Positions 1 to 8,913 of a stretch of DNA of 64,000 nt are shown here, in pieces; position 1 is the first letter of the stretch; every line of letters starts with the position of its first letter. The notes under the pieces were generated by a model. The model searched no databases, was not told where the DNA came from, and saw only the letters and a program-made list of their open reading frames with translations. The stretch lies in NCBI RefSeq assembly GCF_016904955.1, contig NZ_JADIKE010000037.1, forward strand, positions 434,001 through 498,000, in the 5' to 3' direction. Source of the stretch: Dyella flava (lineage in GTDB: Bacteria; Pseudomonadota; Gammaproteobacteria; Xanthomonadales; Rhodanobacteraceae). The position numbers and the translations under genes are program-made.

Positions 1-1701
1 AAACGACAAGGCGTTGTCGAACAGCTTGTCCAGCGCCTGGGCGATCAGCTCCGGCGCGCCATGCAGGTGCAGGGATTGATCGGGCAGCACGCATTCCAGC
101 ACCCGCGCGCCGGCCAGTGGCCGGTAGGCATCGGCACAGCCGCGTACGACGTCGACCAGATCGACATCTTCCGGCTCGGCGGCGGCAATCGCGCGCTCCA
201 TCCGGCTCGCTTCACTCATGGCGCGAACCAGCGTTCCCAGTCGCGCCACGCCGTCCCGCGCTCGCGCCAGATAAGGCTGCGCCTCCGCGGACAACTCGGC
301 GTGCTCGAGGTTATCGAGCGATGACTTCACGATCGCCAACGGGGTGTTGAGCTCATGCGACAACTTCGAGGCCAGCGTGCGCAGGTAATCGGTATAGCCG
401 CCCACGGCTTCGAACAGTTTCTGGAAGCTGCGGGCCAGATCACCGATCTCGTCCTCGGCTTCGGCCATCGGGAAATGACTGCGGATCATTTGGCCGTCCA
501 GACGTCCGTCATTGATCTGGGCACGCTCGACCGCATCACGCAACCGCCCGAGACGCAAACTGAGGCGCGTCGCAAACAGCAGCAGAATCGCGCCAGCCAC
601 CAGCATCACACCAAAACTGGTCATCAGCAGGCTCAGGAACGCACGATTGGCCAGCAGCGGCACCGCTCGGCTGGCCTGCTCCAGCAACAGCACACCGACC
701 ACGACATGGTCGCGCTCGACCGGCACCGCCGTCGCCAGCACGACACTGTCGCGCTCCTCACCACGGCGCCAGATGGTGGTGGGCTGACCGGTACGCGCGC
801 TCTGGATTTCCGGCAGGTCCAGGCGCGGGACGTCGGCCGTCCAAAGCTCGGCCTCTTCCAGCGGGTTGGCGAGCAGGGAGCGATAGATGATCGAAGAAAA
901 CCAGCCCGGCTGCGGGCCCGAAGTCGTCAAGCGTCCGCTCTGCGCCAGCAGCCAACCAGCCGGCGTCACCAGGCGCGCCCGCGTATCTTCCGGCGCCATG
1001 CGCGACAACTCTTGCGCAAGATCCGGCGAATAACGCCACAACGGGCGCACATCGGCGGCAAGCGGATCACCACCATCGACCGCGGTGTAGACGCCCACGC
1101 CCAACGCACTGAGTCCAAGACTCGGCGACAGACGCAATTCAGCGTGATAACCACTGCCATCTTCCTGCCACTGACCAACGATCTGATCAGGCAAATCACC
1201 CGCCGCAGGATCGAGCGCCAACGCAGTAAAGGCACCCGGTGCTGCGCTGGCGATCAGATAACGCCGATGTTGCGAGCCTTGTACCAGATCCAGGATCAGA
1301 TGATCGGATGAAAGCGCATTGGGATCGGCCGCATCGGCGCGCGTGCGGCGCGCCACTCTCACCACGATATAGAGATAGAACCCGTTGTCGTCCTCGGCCA
1401 GCAACAGCTTGCCGTTCCTGCCTACCGACTGGCTCCAGGGGGTCATCGGCGCCCAGTCGTCGCCGTAACCATCAATCGTGATCGGGTTGACCGCCTGCTG
1501 CACATACCAGCCATTGCCCGGCTGCGGCAGCGGTACATCCGTCACGGCGAGACTGCGCGCCACCGCCGTCGCGGTCGCCGTCAGCGCCTGCTCCTGCCCC
1601 TGCCGCAACAGGGTTTCCATCTGACGCACGTACAACCAGCCCGCCACCGGTAGTGCAAGCGTGCACAGTGCGACAAGCAGTAGTTTTTGGCGCAGGCTCA
1701 T
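1..1701 (-). CDS. Sensor histidine kinase of the proteobacterial dedicated sortase system (PdsS-like), C-terminus cut by window edge
   Basis: Membrane sensor kinase that should phosphorylate the response regulator encoded at 4215-4904. Visible in order: N-terminal membrane helix (residues 5-23), a long extracytoplasmic region with a carbohydrate-binding-like motif DGYGDDW (77-83), a second membrane helix near 333-355, a HAMP-like linker, and an H-box SHELNTPL with the phospho-acceptor His449. The first bases of the window encode the N-box region (LDKLFDNAL), so only the end of the ATPase domain is missing. ATG start at 1701 has a weak ribosome site. The gene is the last in view of a four-gene minus operon. 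Assignment to the dedicated-sortase kinase family is from the overall domain plan and the matching regulator; the sortase itself is not in this window. Confidence 0.8.
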   Translation of the reverse strand, partial: MSLRQKLLLVALCTLALPVAGWLYVRQMETLLRQGQEQALTATATAVARSLAVTDVPLPQPGNGWYVQQAVNPITIDGYGDDWAPMTPWSQSVGRNGKLLLAEDDNGFYLYIVVRVARRTRADAADPNALSSDHLILDLVQGSQHRRYLIASAAPGAFTALALDPAAGDLPDQIVGQWQEDGSGYHAELRLSPSLGLSALGVGVYTAVDGGDPLAADVRPLWRYSPDLAQELSRMAPEDTRARLVTPAGWLLAQSGRLTTSGPQPGWFSSIIYRSLLANPLEEAELWTADVPRLDLPEIQSARTGQPTTIWRRGEERDSVVLATAVPVERDHVVVGVLLLEQASRAVPLLANRAFLSLLMTSFGVMLVAGAILLLFATRLSLRLGRLRDAVERAQINDGRLDGQMIRSHFPMAEAEDEIGDLARSFQKLFEAVGGYTDYLRTLASKLSHELNTPLAIVKSSLDNLEHAELSAEAQPYLARARDGVARLGTLVRAMSEASRMERAIAAAEPEDVDLVDVVRGCADAYRPLAGARVLECVLPDQSLHLHGAPELIAQALDKLFDNALSF

Positions 1702-1758
1702 TAATCGGTTATCGCTATTTTGAGACGTTTGCGAATGTTGCTGCGGACGACACGAACG

Positions 1759-3561
1759 CTATGCCTTAAGCCTATCGAGGAGCGCCTGCACAGCGCATCG
1801 TAATGCGGGCACATCGCCTGCCGAAACCAGGGTTACACCCGATCCCCCCGGCACGCCGCATGCGGGTGTGACGATCACCGGAATCCCCGCCGTCAGGGCG
1901 AGTAAGACGGCACGAGGCGAATGTTCGACATGCGCGGGCAGGGTAACCAGGTCAGCTCGCGGCAACCACGCCGAGGGATGCCACCCCACGTGCTCGACTG
2001 CAATGCCGCGCCAAAGCAAAGTATCGTCCGACGGCGAACCCAGCACGAGCAAGCGGCAACGCAGCCCCTGCAGTGCCGACGCCAATTCGTATGCGCCTTT
2101 ACGCGCCAACGCGCTGGCCGCAAAAACGATCACCGGCACATCGTTTCCTGACAGCTCACGCAATGCCGTTTCTGGGCGAATCCACGGTAGCTTTTCAACG
2201 TGCGATAGACCTTGAGCGCACCAGTAATCGGCTATCTCTTGATGCGCCGTAATCACTCGTCGCGCGCGGAGCATGGCCCGAAATTCCGCTTCGAGCAGGT
2301 CATCGCTAGCACGAAAATCGGTCAACGTGTCTGAATTGACTACTGTGCCTTGCGCCGCTTGATCTAGGCGCCGCTGGATTTCGCGCATCGGCAATGCCTG
2401 CGCCAAGACATCATAACTGCGTCCACCGAGGACTCCCGATTGATACAGATGGGGCAACAGCGTCTGATCCACGACAAGATGCGTATGTTCAGGGCGCAGC
2501 CGCCGAGCGTACGCTCGCGCCAGCCTCTGCGCCGACTTCACCACCACAGCTTGTCGCTTTCCCTGTGACCTCGCAGCGCGACGTAGCGACCAACTACGCC
2601 AGACGTTTATAGCAACGACAAAGTGGACTTTCTCGGCAATCCTTCCTGGTTCTCGAAACCACAGATCGGTAAAAGAGCGACCGAACAACCAGCGAATGAC
2701 ATTGCGGACTGGTAATGACTGAATACGGTCAGTAGGCGACTCCTTTGTCGCTAGATAAGAAATAAACTCCGGAGTTGCCGCGTCCAGCAACCATGCGCTT
2801 GCCTGTTGCGTATGGCCAGACGCCGGCTGATGCCGGAAGCAGTTCAGTTCATTGCACGTGATGCAGCCGCGCGCCGCCAAGATTCGCGGCCGCTGTGCAG
2901 ACGCACGGTTGTAATCAAATGACGCATCCCCTGGATTGGTCCGGTTTAGCCGATCATCGTGAGCTTTTATCGTCACTATGAGATCTCGCTCCGTCATCAC
3001 CACTTCGATGCGCCATGGCTCCGGCGCCCGAATTCGGAGATCGACATAGTTCCAGAATACGGTGGCGTCACCCCACCCAGCGTGGTCACCCACGACGCTG
3101 TGTGTGTGACGCTCCACCAGTCCGAAACCGGCACGTTCCGCACACACAGCAATGGCATTGGATAATTGACATATGCCGCCAGCGATAGTGGGAATGACGC
3201 AACCACCCCGTACTTCTCGCCCTTTCACGTACCCGCGCCATCGCAACGGCCGCCCAAGCTGGCGCCAAAAGCTCAGCACCCCTTGAGCTGGCACGACGAT
3301 GCCATTGAAAGCCCACACTGCCGTTCTCAGGTTATGCACTTTTCCTGCCAGCAGCACGAACTCGTCGGGGCGAGTGTCATCCCACAGCGGTGTGATGACC
3401 TGCGCAATGGTTGCTCCATCGACCAGGTTGGGCGATCTACGCCAACGGCGGTGGTCGCTATCGAGAAGATTACGCGCACTTCGCCGTGCAATCAGCCATC
3501 GGCTGCGTATCCAGAACCACGCCGCCTGCCGACGAGTAGGTATCTCCCATGCCTCGCCCAT
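1759..3561 (-). CDS. VanW-domain / glycosyltransferase fusion protein
   Basis: About 600 residues with two recognisable parts. Residues 75-215 resemble the VanW family (GGICQLSN at 128-135, ERHTHS at 150-155, then GDATV). Residues about 270-600 look like a GT-B glycosyltransferase C-terminal half, with a FAASALARKGAYELASAL nucleotide-sugar-type stretch and HSPRAVLLALTAGIPV near the end. Between them is a cysteine cluster, Cys233-x2-Cys236-x4-Cys241-x2-His244, that could bind a metal or iron-sulfur cluster. ATG 3561 is chosen because GGAG lies 8 bp upstream; an upstream TTG at 3621 has no such site. It sits between the secreted-protein gene (60 bp gap) and the sensor kinase (57 bp), so it probably shares their transcript. 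Envelope polysaccharide modification is an inference; no substrate can be named. Confidence 0.7.
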   Translation of the reverse strand: MGEAWEIPTRRQAAWFWIRSRWLIARRSARNLLDSDHRRWRRSPNLVDGATIAQVITPLWDDTRPDEFVLLAGKVHNLRTAVWAFNGIVVPAQGVLSFWRQLGRPLRWRGYVKGREVRGGCVIPTIAGGICQLSNAIAVCAERAGFGLVERHTHSVVGDHAGWGDATVFWNYVDLRIRAPEPWRIEVVMTERDLIVTIKAHDDRLNRTNPGDASFDYNRASAQRPRILAARGCITCNELNCFRHQPASGHTQQASAWLLDAATPEFISYLATKESPTDRIQSLPVRNVIRWLFGRSFTDLWFREPGRIAEKVHFVVAINVWRSWSLRRAARSQGKRQAVVVKSAQRLARAYARRLRPEHTHLVVDQTLLPHLYQSGVLGGRSYDVLAQALPMREIQRRLDQAAQGTVVNSDTLTDFRASDDLLEAEFRAMLRARRVITAHQEIADYWCAQGLSHVEKLPWIRPETALRELSGNDVPVIVFAASALARKGAYELASALQGLRCRLLVLGSPSDDTLLWRGIAVEHVGWHPSAWLPRADLVTLPAHVEHSPRAVLLALTAGIPVIVTPACGVPGGSGVTLVSAGDVPALRCAVQALLDRLKA

Positions 3562-3621
3562 CCAAGCGACTCCATTGCGCCGTATTGATTGGCCATATCG
3601 CTCACACGAGCGTCTTACCAA

Positions 3622-4218
3622 TTAATGCTCCGCGGCTTTTTTAACCGCAGAGGGAGGTGGAACGTATTTGGTGTAACTGGATTTCTCCACCACCTGCTTG
3701 AATGCATCGACCACGGCCTGCGTCTTGGGATCGCCCTGACCAATGGTCATCGACCAGCTATAGCGGATGCCCGCACTCTTGCCCGGATCGCAGAATACGA
3801 CCACGTCGTCGACATGGTCGCTACCGGTATACATCACGCCCTTGCATGGCATGTGTGCGTTGCTGATCGGAAAATCGCCGACCTTTCCGGCGGGATCGGT
3901 TTGCAGGTAATGCTTGCGATCATCCTGCAGTTCGTCATCCAGCGAACTCAATTTAGCCGGCCATACGTTGAGCACCATCACGCGGTCCGGCTTGCCGGTC
4001 CATTCGCCCTGATAAAGCACGTAGTTCACGCCGATGGCGCTGGCGTAGGTGCAACAGTCCTTGGTCCAGCCAGCGGGGGCCGTGGTGGTGATGCTCCACG
4101 CAGGCGCGCCGCCGTCGGCCGGACCGTGTGCTTCGACCACGTTATCCGCCGGCGCCGCCGCTGCGGCAGCGCCCGCACACAACAGCAGACCGGTGAGCAA
4201 CCAACGCAGCCGCCTCAC
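3622..4218 (-). CDS. Secreted hypothetical protein of the sortase-regulator operon
   Basis: About 198 residues. GTG start at 4218 overlaps the TGA stop of the response regulator (GTGA), the usual sign of translational coupling; a GTG at 4227 is the alternative. The N-terminus is a clear signal peptide (RRLRWLLTGLLLCAGAAAA, then cleavage after the Ala run). The mature part has a CC pair near residue 58 and further cysteines (PCKG, FCDPGK), suggesting disulfides in the periplasm. I do not recognise the family. Its position between a response regulator and a VanW-glycosyltransferase gene, all on one strand, suggests an envelope role under control of the same two-component pair, but this is inference from context only. 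Confidence 0.7.
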   Translation of the reverse strand: MRRLRWLLTGLLLCAGAAAAAAPADNVVEAHGPADGGAPAWSITTTAPAGWTKDCCTYASAIGVNYVLYQGEWTGKPDRVMVLNVWPAKLSSLDDELQDDRKHYLQTDPAGKVGDFPISNAHMPCKGVMYTGSDHVDDVVVFCDPGKSAGIRYSWSMTIGQGDPKTQAVVDAFKQVVEKSSYTKYVPPPSAVKKAAEH

Positions 4219-4904
4219 GGACGCCACCGGTAGCCGACGCCGTGCACCGTTTCGATGGCATCGAACTCCGGCGCCACCGCGATGAATTTCTTGCGGATGC
4301 GCTTGATGTGCGAGGTGATGGTGGCGTCGTCAACCACCAGCTCCGCTTCACGCATCAGCTGATCGCGATTCTTTACGTGACCGGGAAAGCGCACCAGCGT
4401 ATGCACCATCCAGAATTCGGTCACGGTAAGCGGCACCTCCACCTCGTTCCAGGTGATGCGCATGCGCTCGGATTCGAGCTTGAGCGGACCGTGTCCGATC
4501 ACCGTTTCGCTGGAGGCCGGTGTCTTCAGCGATTCGATCCGGCGGAACAGCGCGGCGATGCGGGCCGCCAGCTGATGCAGGCTGGTGTCCTTGCTGAGGT
4601 AATCGTCAGCGCCCAGGCGCAGGCCGGAGATCACGTCGAAATCCGAATCGCGGGCGGTGAGGAAGATGATCGGCAGCGTGGCCGAGCGCGCCCGCAACTC
4701 GCGGCAGAGGTCGAAACCGCCTTCGGGTTCGTCACCCAGTCCGATGTCGATGATGACCAGTTCCGGCAAGCGCACGGCAAAGGCATTGGATGCCTCCTGG
4801 CGCGAGCCGTAGCCGCGCGTGTCGTAGCCGAAGCGATTCAGGGCTTCGACATAGTTGGCGCGAATCAACGGTTCGTCTTCGACAATGGCGATGCTTCGTC
4901 CCAT
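4215..4904 (-). CDS. Response regulator of the dedicated sortase system (PdsR-like, OmpR type)
   Basis: 229 residues. Receiver domain 1-120 with acidic pair ED (9-10), phospho-acceptor Asp53 in VIIDIGL, and conserved Lys in LSKD near 105; the C-terminal winged helix (about 135-229) ends in HGVGYRWRP as in OmpR/PhoB regulators. Start ATG 4904 is preceded by GAGGAA; longer in-frame readings upstream lack homology-like content and are not used. First gene of the operon with the secreted protein, the VanW fusion and the histidine kinase at 1-1701. In most dedicated-sortase loci the regulator and kinase genes are adjacent; here two genes lie between them. Pairing with that kinase is inferred from operon structure. 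Confidence 0.85.
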   Translation of the reverse strand: MGRSIAIVEDEPLIRANYVEALNRFGYDTRGYGSRQEASNAFAVRLPELVIIDIGLGDEPEGGFDLCRELRARSATLPIIFLTARDSDFDVISGLRLGADDYLSKDTSLHQLAARIAALFRRIESLKTPASSETVIGHGPLKLESERMRITWNEVEVPLTVTEFWMVHTLVRFPGHVKNRDQLMREAELVVDDATITSHIKRIRKKFIAVAPEFDAIETVHGVGYRWRP

Positions 4905-5080
4905 AGGGATTCCTCGTGATGATGGCGCGCAGGTTGCTATGCAGGTCGCGCCAGCGCAAGCCGTGGGCGCCGTTTGCCCGCGTTCTGCCAGATTCCATCG
5001 CCCGATCGCCCTTGCGCCGCCGGGGGCGGCGCCTTGGCGAGGTGTTTGATATGCCCAAGCCCTAAAGCGAGCCCCAACCC

Positions 5081-5194
5081 ATGCGTGCTGATCCCTCCAT
5101 CGACCCCAATGCCGAACTCCGCAGCTTTGAACCGCTGCGCGTCGCGCTGGCCGTAGGTTCCTTGCTGCTCGCCTTGCTGATGAGCGCGCAATGA
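5081..5194 (+). CDS. Candidate 37-residue single-pass membrane peptide
   Basis: ATG at 5081, TGA at 5192. The product has an acidic/polar N-terminal half and one hydrophobic segment (VALAVGSLLLALLMSA) reaching the C-terminus. There is no strong ribosome site. Its stop overlaps the start of a second small ORF as ATGA, and a good terminator follows at 5352, which together make a real small transcription unit possible. It is divergent from the response regulator gene. No family recognised. Confidence 0.3.
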   Translation: MRADPSIDPNAELRSFEPLRVALAVGSLLLALLMSAQ

Positions 5195-5277
5195 GTACCC
5201 CGTCACATGAGGCTGCCGTGGAAGGCCTCGGCGCGGCCGGCGCGCAGGATGTGCCAGCCGGTCGCGCCATTCACTGA
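5191..5277 (+). CDS. Candidate 28-residue ORF coupled to the preceding peptide
   Basis: ATG overlaps the TGA of the upstream 37-residue ORF (ATGA). The short product is Ala/Gly-rich, soluble-looking and of unknown type. It is supported only by the overlap and the terminator about 75 bp downstream, so it may be spurious. Confidence 0.2.
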   Translation: MSTPSHEAAVEGLGAAGAQDVPAGRAIH

Positions 5278-5351
5278 GCCCGACTCCGTTGTTCCTCTGC
5301 AAACCGCACCACTAAGCCACTTTTCCGGTCATTCCTGTCCCGGCGTTTCCT

Positions 5352-5380
5352 CCCCTCCCAGCTTCGGAGGGGATTTTTTT
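5352..5380 (+). terminator. Rho-independent terminator
   Basis: Perfect 7-bp stem CCCCTCC/GGAGGGG with a 7-base loop, followed by ATTTTTTT on the plus strand. It ends a plus-strand transcript, plausibly that of the two small ORFs at 5081-5277. Confidence 0.75.
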
Positions 5381-5569
5381 GGCGCTTTTGAAATTATTTG
5401 CGCCCGGACGGGAACCATTTGGGACAGGCCCGGTCCTATTACCCGACAGGCGCTTATTTCCATGCCGTGGAAGTTACCAGCGCTGACTGACGGCCGAGCC
5501 TCCCGTCCTTCAGCCTGCATAAGCACCTGTCAATGGTGTCTCCTCTAGCGTCTTTAGACGCCCCTCCAA

Positions 5570-5604
5570 CCCGGCACAGTCTTCCCCCTGTGCCGGGTTT
5601 TTCT
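5570..5604 (+). terminator. Rho-independent terminator, plus-strand T run
   Basis: 10-bp stem CCCGGCACAG/CTGTGCCGGG with an 8-base loop and TTTTTCTTT on the plus strand. It lies just past the rpe stop, but the T run points the other way from rpe; read from the minus strand the hairpin is followed by TTGG. No annotated plus-strand gene ends here, so it may close a small RNA from 5381-5569. Confidence 0.65.
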
Positions 5605-5611
5605 TTGCCTG

Positions 5612-6280
5612 TCAGCCGATGGCCGCGCGCATCTTGTGGATCACGGCCTGATAGTCGGCCGCGCCAAAGATGGCGGAGCCTGCGACAAAGGTGTCGGCGC
5701 CCGCTGCAGCGATCTGGCCAATGTTGTCGGCGGTGACGCCGCCATCCACTTCAAGCCGGATCGGCCGACCGCTTTCGTCGATGCGCTGACGCACCGCACG
5801 CAACTTGTTCAGCGCCTCGGGAATGAACTTCTGGCCGCCGAAGCCGGGGTTCACCGACATGATCAGCACCAGATCCAGCTTGTCGAGCACGTGATCGAGC
5901 CAGTTCAGCGGCGTGGCCGGGTTGAACACCAGGCCGGCTTCGCAGCCGGAGTCCTTGATCAGGGCGATGGTGCGGTCCACGTGTTCGGTGGCTTCGGGAT
6001 GGAAGCTGATGCGGGTTGCGCCGGCCTTGGCGAAATCCGGCACGATGCGATCCACCGGCTTCACCATCAGGTGCACGTCGATCGGTGCGGTAATGCCGTA
6101 GTCGCGCAATGCTTTGAGCACCATCGGCCCCATGGTGAGGTTGGGCACGTAGTGGTTGTCCATCACGTCGTAGTGCACCCAGTCGCCGCCTGCGGCCAGC
6201 ACCTTGGCGGTGTCTTCGCCCAGCCGTGCGAAATCGGCGGAAAGAATGGAGGGGGCGATGATGGGGGATTGTTTGCTCAT
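5612..6280 (-). CDS. rpe: Ribulose-phosphate 3-epimerase
   Basis: 222 residues, the normal length for Rpe, which interconverts ribulose 5-phosphate and xylulose 5-phosphate in the pentose phosphate pathway (cytosol). Visible TIM-barrel signatures: [12 protein letters not shown] (12-23), [12 protein letters not shown] with the metal-binding His and catalytic Asp, [16 protein letters not shown] and VDGGV with the second catalytic Asp. Start ATG 6280 gives the family N-terminus (PSILSADF) at the right distance. It is transcribed alone; djlA lies upstream on the same strand 157 bp away. It works with the transketolase encoded at 9885-11879. Confidence 0.97.
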   Translation of the reverse strand: MSKQSPIIAPSILSADFARLGEDTAKVLAAGGDWVHYDVMDNHYVPNLTMGPMVLKALRDYGITAPIDVHLMVKPVDRIVPDFAKAGATRISFHPEATEHVDRTIALIKDSGCEAGLVFNPATPLNWLDHVLDKLDLVLIMSVNPGFGGQKFIPEALNKLRAVRQRIDESGRPIRLEVDGGVTADNIGQIAAAGADTFVAGSAIFGAADYQAVIHKMRAAIG

Positions 6281-6436
6281 GGCGAACCTTGGTGTAGGGA
6301 TCGAGGTACTGCAGACGCGTAGCGGGGACGTAAGAACTCGTCCTGTCTGCGTCAGAGATGCGAGGAAGCGCTTGCTGGAAGCCGCAATTTTGCCATGAGG
6401 CCGGGCCGGGCGTCCCTGCTCGATCCCTGCCCCGCC

Positions 6437-7246
6437 CTACTTGAAGCCCCGCTCCGCCTTGATCTGCTCGTACGCCGCATTGATTTCGCTGGCGCGCGCC
6501 TCGGCGCGTTTGCGCATCTCTTCGGGCAGATCGCCCAGGCGGTCGGGATGGTGTTCGGAAATAAGCTTGCGGTAGGCGCGCTTGATCGCGCGATCATCCG
6601 CGCTGCGCGGAATGCCGAGCACGGCATAGGGATCCGGCCCCTGGGTGTTCCGCTGCGGTGGGACATAGCCACCACCGCCATGCCACGCGCCGTGGCTACG
6701 CGCGCCCGCCGCGCCCTGCCAGACGTAGCCCTTCATGGCCATCAGCGCCATCAGCTCCATGTCGCTGACGCGCAGGGCAAACGCCAGCTGGCGCAGGATC
6801 GCCATTTTCTCGGGCGGCGGATTGCCCTCGGCCAGCACGGTCTCGATCACCACATCCAGCACCGGAAAGGCGTGATCGCGGCGCAGGCCGACCCATTGGC
6901 GCAAGGCGTTGATCGGGCCGGTGACATCGAATTCGGGTTGCTTGCCTTCATTGAAGGCGCTGATGGCCCGCTGGCGCGCGCCGGCATCCAGACCCATGCG
7001 CGCCATCACGCGTTCGGCAATGGCAATTTCCGCTTCGGAGACGCGGCCGTCGGATTTCGCGATTGCGCCCAACAGGGCAAACAACGGCGATACGTAGCCA
7101 CCGGCCTCGGGCGTCGCGCTGCGGCGCTGGCTGAAGCGCAGGTTGTCCAGCACGAAACCGACAATCGCTCCTACGCCCGCCCCAACCAGGCCATGACCAA
7201 ACAGCAAGCCCGCCATGGCGAACCAGAACGTATAGGTGTAGCTCAT
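6437..7246 (-). CDS. djlA: Membrane-anchored DnaJ-like co-chaperone DjlA
   Basis: 269 residues in the DjlA order: one N-terminal Gly-rich transmembrane segment (about 5-32), a central TerB-like helical domain (about 50-175), a Gly/His-rich linker, and a C-terminal J domain (about 202-266) carrying the HPD motif in EHHPDRL. It is expected to stimulate DnaK ATPase at the inner membrane. The ATG at 7246 overlaps the stop of the upstream cytochrome gene (TGA/ATG), so the two are translationally coupled. Nothing is missing compared with the family. Confidence 0.92.
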   Translation of the reverse strand: MSYTYTFWFAMAGLLFGHGLVGAGVGAIVGFVLDNLRFSQRRSATPEAGGYVSPLFALLGAIAKSDGRVSEAEIAIAERVMARMGLDAGARQRAISAFNEGKQPEFDVTGPINALRQWVGLRRDHAFPVLDVVIETVLAEGNPPPEKMAILRQLAFALRVSDMELMALMAMKGYVWQGAAGARSHGAWHGGGGYVPPQRNTQGPDPYAVLGIPRSADDRAIKRAYRKLISEHHPDRLGDLPEEMRKRAEARASEINAAYEQIKAERGFK

Positions 7247-7566
7247 GGCTGCGCAGCGGCCTGTGGTTGGGGTGTCTGCGCGCTGTACCAGCGTGCGAGT
7301 TGATCCAGGTCCGCATCACTGACGGGGCCGATGGCCGCGCGCATCAGCGGTACATTGCGACTGCCGTCGCGGTAATCCTTCAAGGCCTTGCGCAGGTAAT
7401 CCAGCCGTTGCCCGGCCAGATTCGGCGCGCCGGGGATCTGCGCCATTCCGGTTTCGCCGTGACAAGCCGCGCACAACCCAAGGCGCACCGGCTTGGGTGG
7501 CATATCGGCGGCAAGCGCTGGCAGGGCACAGATGAGACCGAGTGCCGCGACGAGTACGGTTCGCAT
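7243..7566 (-). CDS. Periplasmic c-type cytochrome (c553/c4-like)
   Basis: 107 residues from ATG 7566 (a TTG two codons earlier is possible). Signal peptide with cleavage after ALAA (about residue 20), then one heme-binding motif CAACH (Cys32, Cys35, His36) and a likely axial Met in VPLMRAA. Size and motif fit a small monoheme class I cytochrome, an electron carrier in the periplasm. Its stop overlaps djlA. Partner oxidase or reductase genes are not nearby, so the electron path is unknown. Confidence 0.88.
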   Translation of the reverse strand: MRTVLVAALGLICALPALAADMPPKPVRLGLCAACHGETGMAQIPGAPNLAGQRLDYLRKALKDYRDGSRNVPLMRAAIGPVSDADLDQLARWYSAQTPQPQAAAQP

Positions 7567-7680
7567 TGGCAACAGATGGATATAAAGGGACGGATTCTAG
7601 CAGCGTGCAGGGGCGCCCTGATCTATTCCGCGTGCCCAGCCCGTTACAATAGCCCGCTTGTCGATCTACCGGAGCGCGCC

Positions 7681-8577
7681 GTGCCCACCACCTTGCTGCA
7701 ATCGAACCTGCCTGGCCTTGAGCTGATCCACCGCGGCAAGGTGCGCGATGTCCATGCCCTGCCTGGCAATCGCCTGCTGATCGTGGCGACCGATCGCCTG
7801 TCTGCGTTCGACGTCGTATTGCCCAACCCTATTCCGGGCAAGGGTGAAATGCTCACTCAGATCTCCAATTTCTGGTTCGGCAAGACGGCGCACATCGTGC
7901 CCAATCACCTGCTGCACACGCCGCTGAACGAAGTACTGCCCGAGGGCGCCGATCTCGCGCTGTACAACAAGCGCGCTGTCGTTACCAAGCGACTGAAGCC
8001 GGTGCCGGTGGAAGCCATTGCACGCGGCTACCTGATCGGTTCGGGCTGGAAGGATTACAAAGCAACCGGCTCGCTGTGCGGCATCACACTGCCGACAGGA
8101 CTACGCCAAGCCGAGCAATTGCCCGAGCCGATCTTCACGCCGTCGACCAAGGCGGCGGTGGGCGATCATGACGAGAACGTGAGCTTCGATGCCGTCGTAG
8201 CGGCGGTGGGCAAGGATCTGGCCGAACAGGTGCGCGACGCGACACTGGCGATCTACAAGTGGGCGGCTGCCTATGCCGCCGAGCGCGGCATCATCATCGC
8301 CGACACCAAGTTCGAATTCGGCACGGATGAGGACGGCAAGCTTTACGTCATGGATGAAATGCTCACGCCGGACTCCTCGCGTTTCTGGCCCGCCGATCAA
8401 TACCAGATCGGCATCAGTCCACCCAGCTACGACAAGCAGTTCGTGCGTGACTACCTGGAAACGCTGGACTGGAACAAGAAGGCTCCCGGCCCGCAGATTC
8501 CAGCCAACGTGATTGCCGGCACGGCAGCCAAGTACGCCGAAGCGCTGCAGCGTCTGGCAGGCATCACCCTGGATTAA
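7681..8577 (+). CDS. purC: Phosphoribosylaminoimidazole-succinocarboxamide synthase
   Basis: 298 residues; ATP-dependent condensation of CAIR with aspartate in de novo purine synthesis. The protein is the longer form (about 300 residues) rather than the 237-residue E. coli type. Signatures: HRGKVRDV near the N-terminus, [26 protein letters not shown] and ADTKFEFG with the acidic ATP-site residues, and [16 protein letters not shown] at 7681 is chosen since GGAG lies 7 bp upstream and it gives the expected N-terminus; the open frame extends further up without coding signs. The SMR transporter starts within 4 bp of its stop. Confidence 0.96.
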   Translation: MPTTLLQSNLPGLELIHRGKVRDVHALPGNRLLIVATDRLSAFDVVLPNPIPGKGEMLTQISNFWFGKTAHIVPNHLLHTPLNEVLPEGADLALYNKRAVVTKRLKPVPVEAIARGYLIGSGWKDYKATGSLCGITLPTGLRQAEQLPEPIFTPSTKAAVGDHDENVSFDAVVAAVGKDLAEQVRDATLAIYKWAAAYAAERGIIIADTKFEFGTDEDGKLYVMDEMLTPDSSRFWPADQYQIGISPPSYDKQFVRDYLETLDWNKKAPGPQIPANVIAGTAAKYAEALQRLAGITLD

Positions 8578-8580
8578 GTG

Positions 8581-8913
8581 ATGAAAGCCTGGCTCACCCT
8601 TGGCCTGGCGATCCTGGCCGAAGTCATCGCTACCAGTGCGTTGAAGGCATCGAACGGCTTCAGCCAACTGCTGCCGAGTGTCGTGGTGATCGCGGGTTAT
8701 GGCGTGGCGTTTTTCTGCCTCAGCCTGACCCTGCGGCAGATGCCGCTCGGCATTGCCTATGCGGTGTGGTCAGGCGCAGGCACCGCCCTGATCACCCTTA
8801 TCGGCATCGCGGTCTATCAGCAGAAACTTGACCTGCCCGGCGTCCTCGGCATCGCGCTGATCGTCGCCGGCGTCCTGGTGTTGAACCTCTTTTCCAAAAG
8901 TAGCGCGCACTGA
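8581..8913 (+). CDS. Small multidrug resistance (SMR) transporter, EmrE/QacE type
   Basis: 110 residues with four hydrophobic helices. Starting at ATG 8581 puts the essential membrane glutamate at position 14 ([11 protein letters not shown]), exactly as in EmrE, and supports this start over the GTG 3 bp earlier. Also present: the [13 protein letters not shown] helix-3 signature. Such proteins act as proton-coupled antiporters for quaternary cations in the inner membrane as antiparallel dimers. Begins right after purC and its stop overlaps the next start (TGATG), so it probably shares the purC transcript. Confidence 0.9.
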   Translation: MKAWLTLGLAILAEVIATSALKASNGFSQLLPSVVVIAGYGVAFFCLSLTLRQMPLGIAYAVWSGAGTALITLIGIAVYQQKLDLPGVLGIALIVAGVLVLNLFSKSSAH

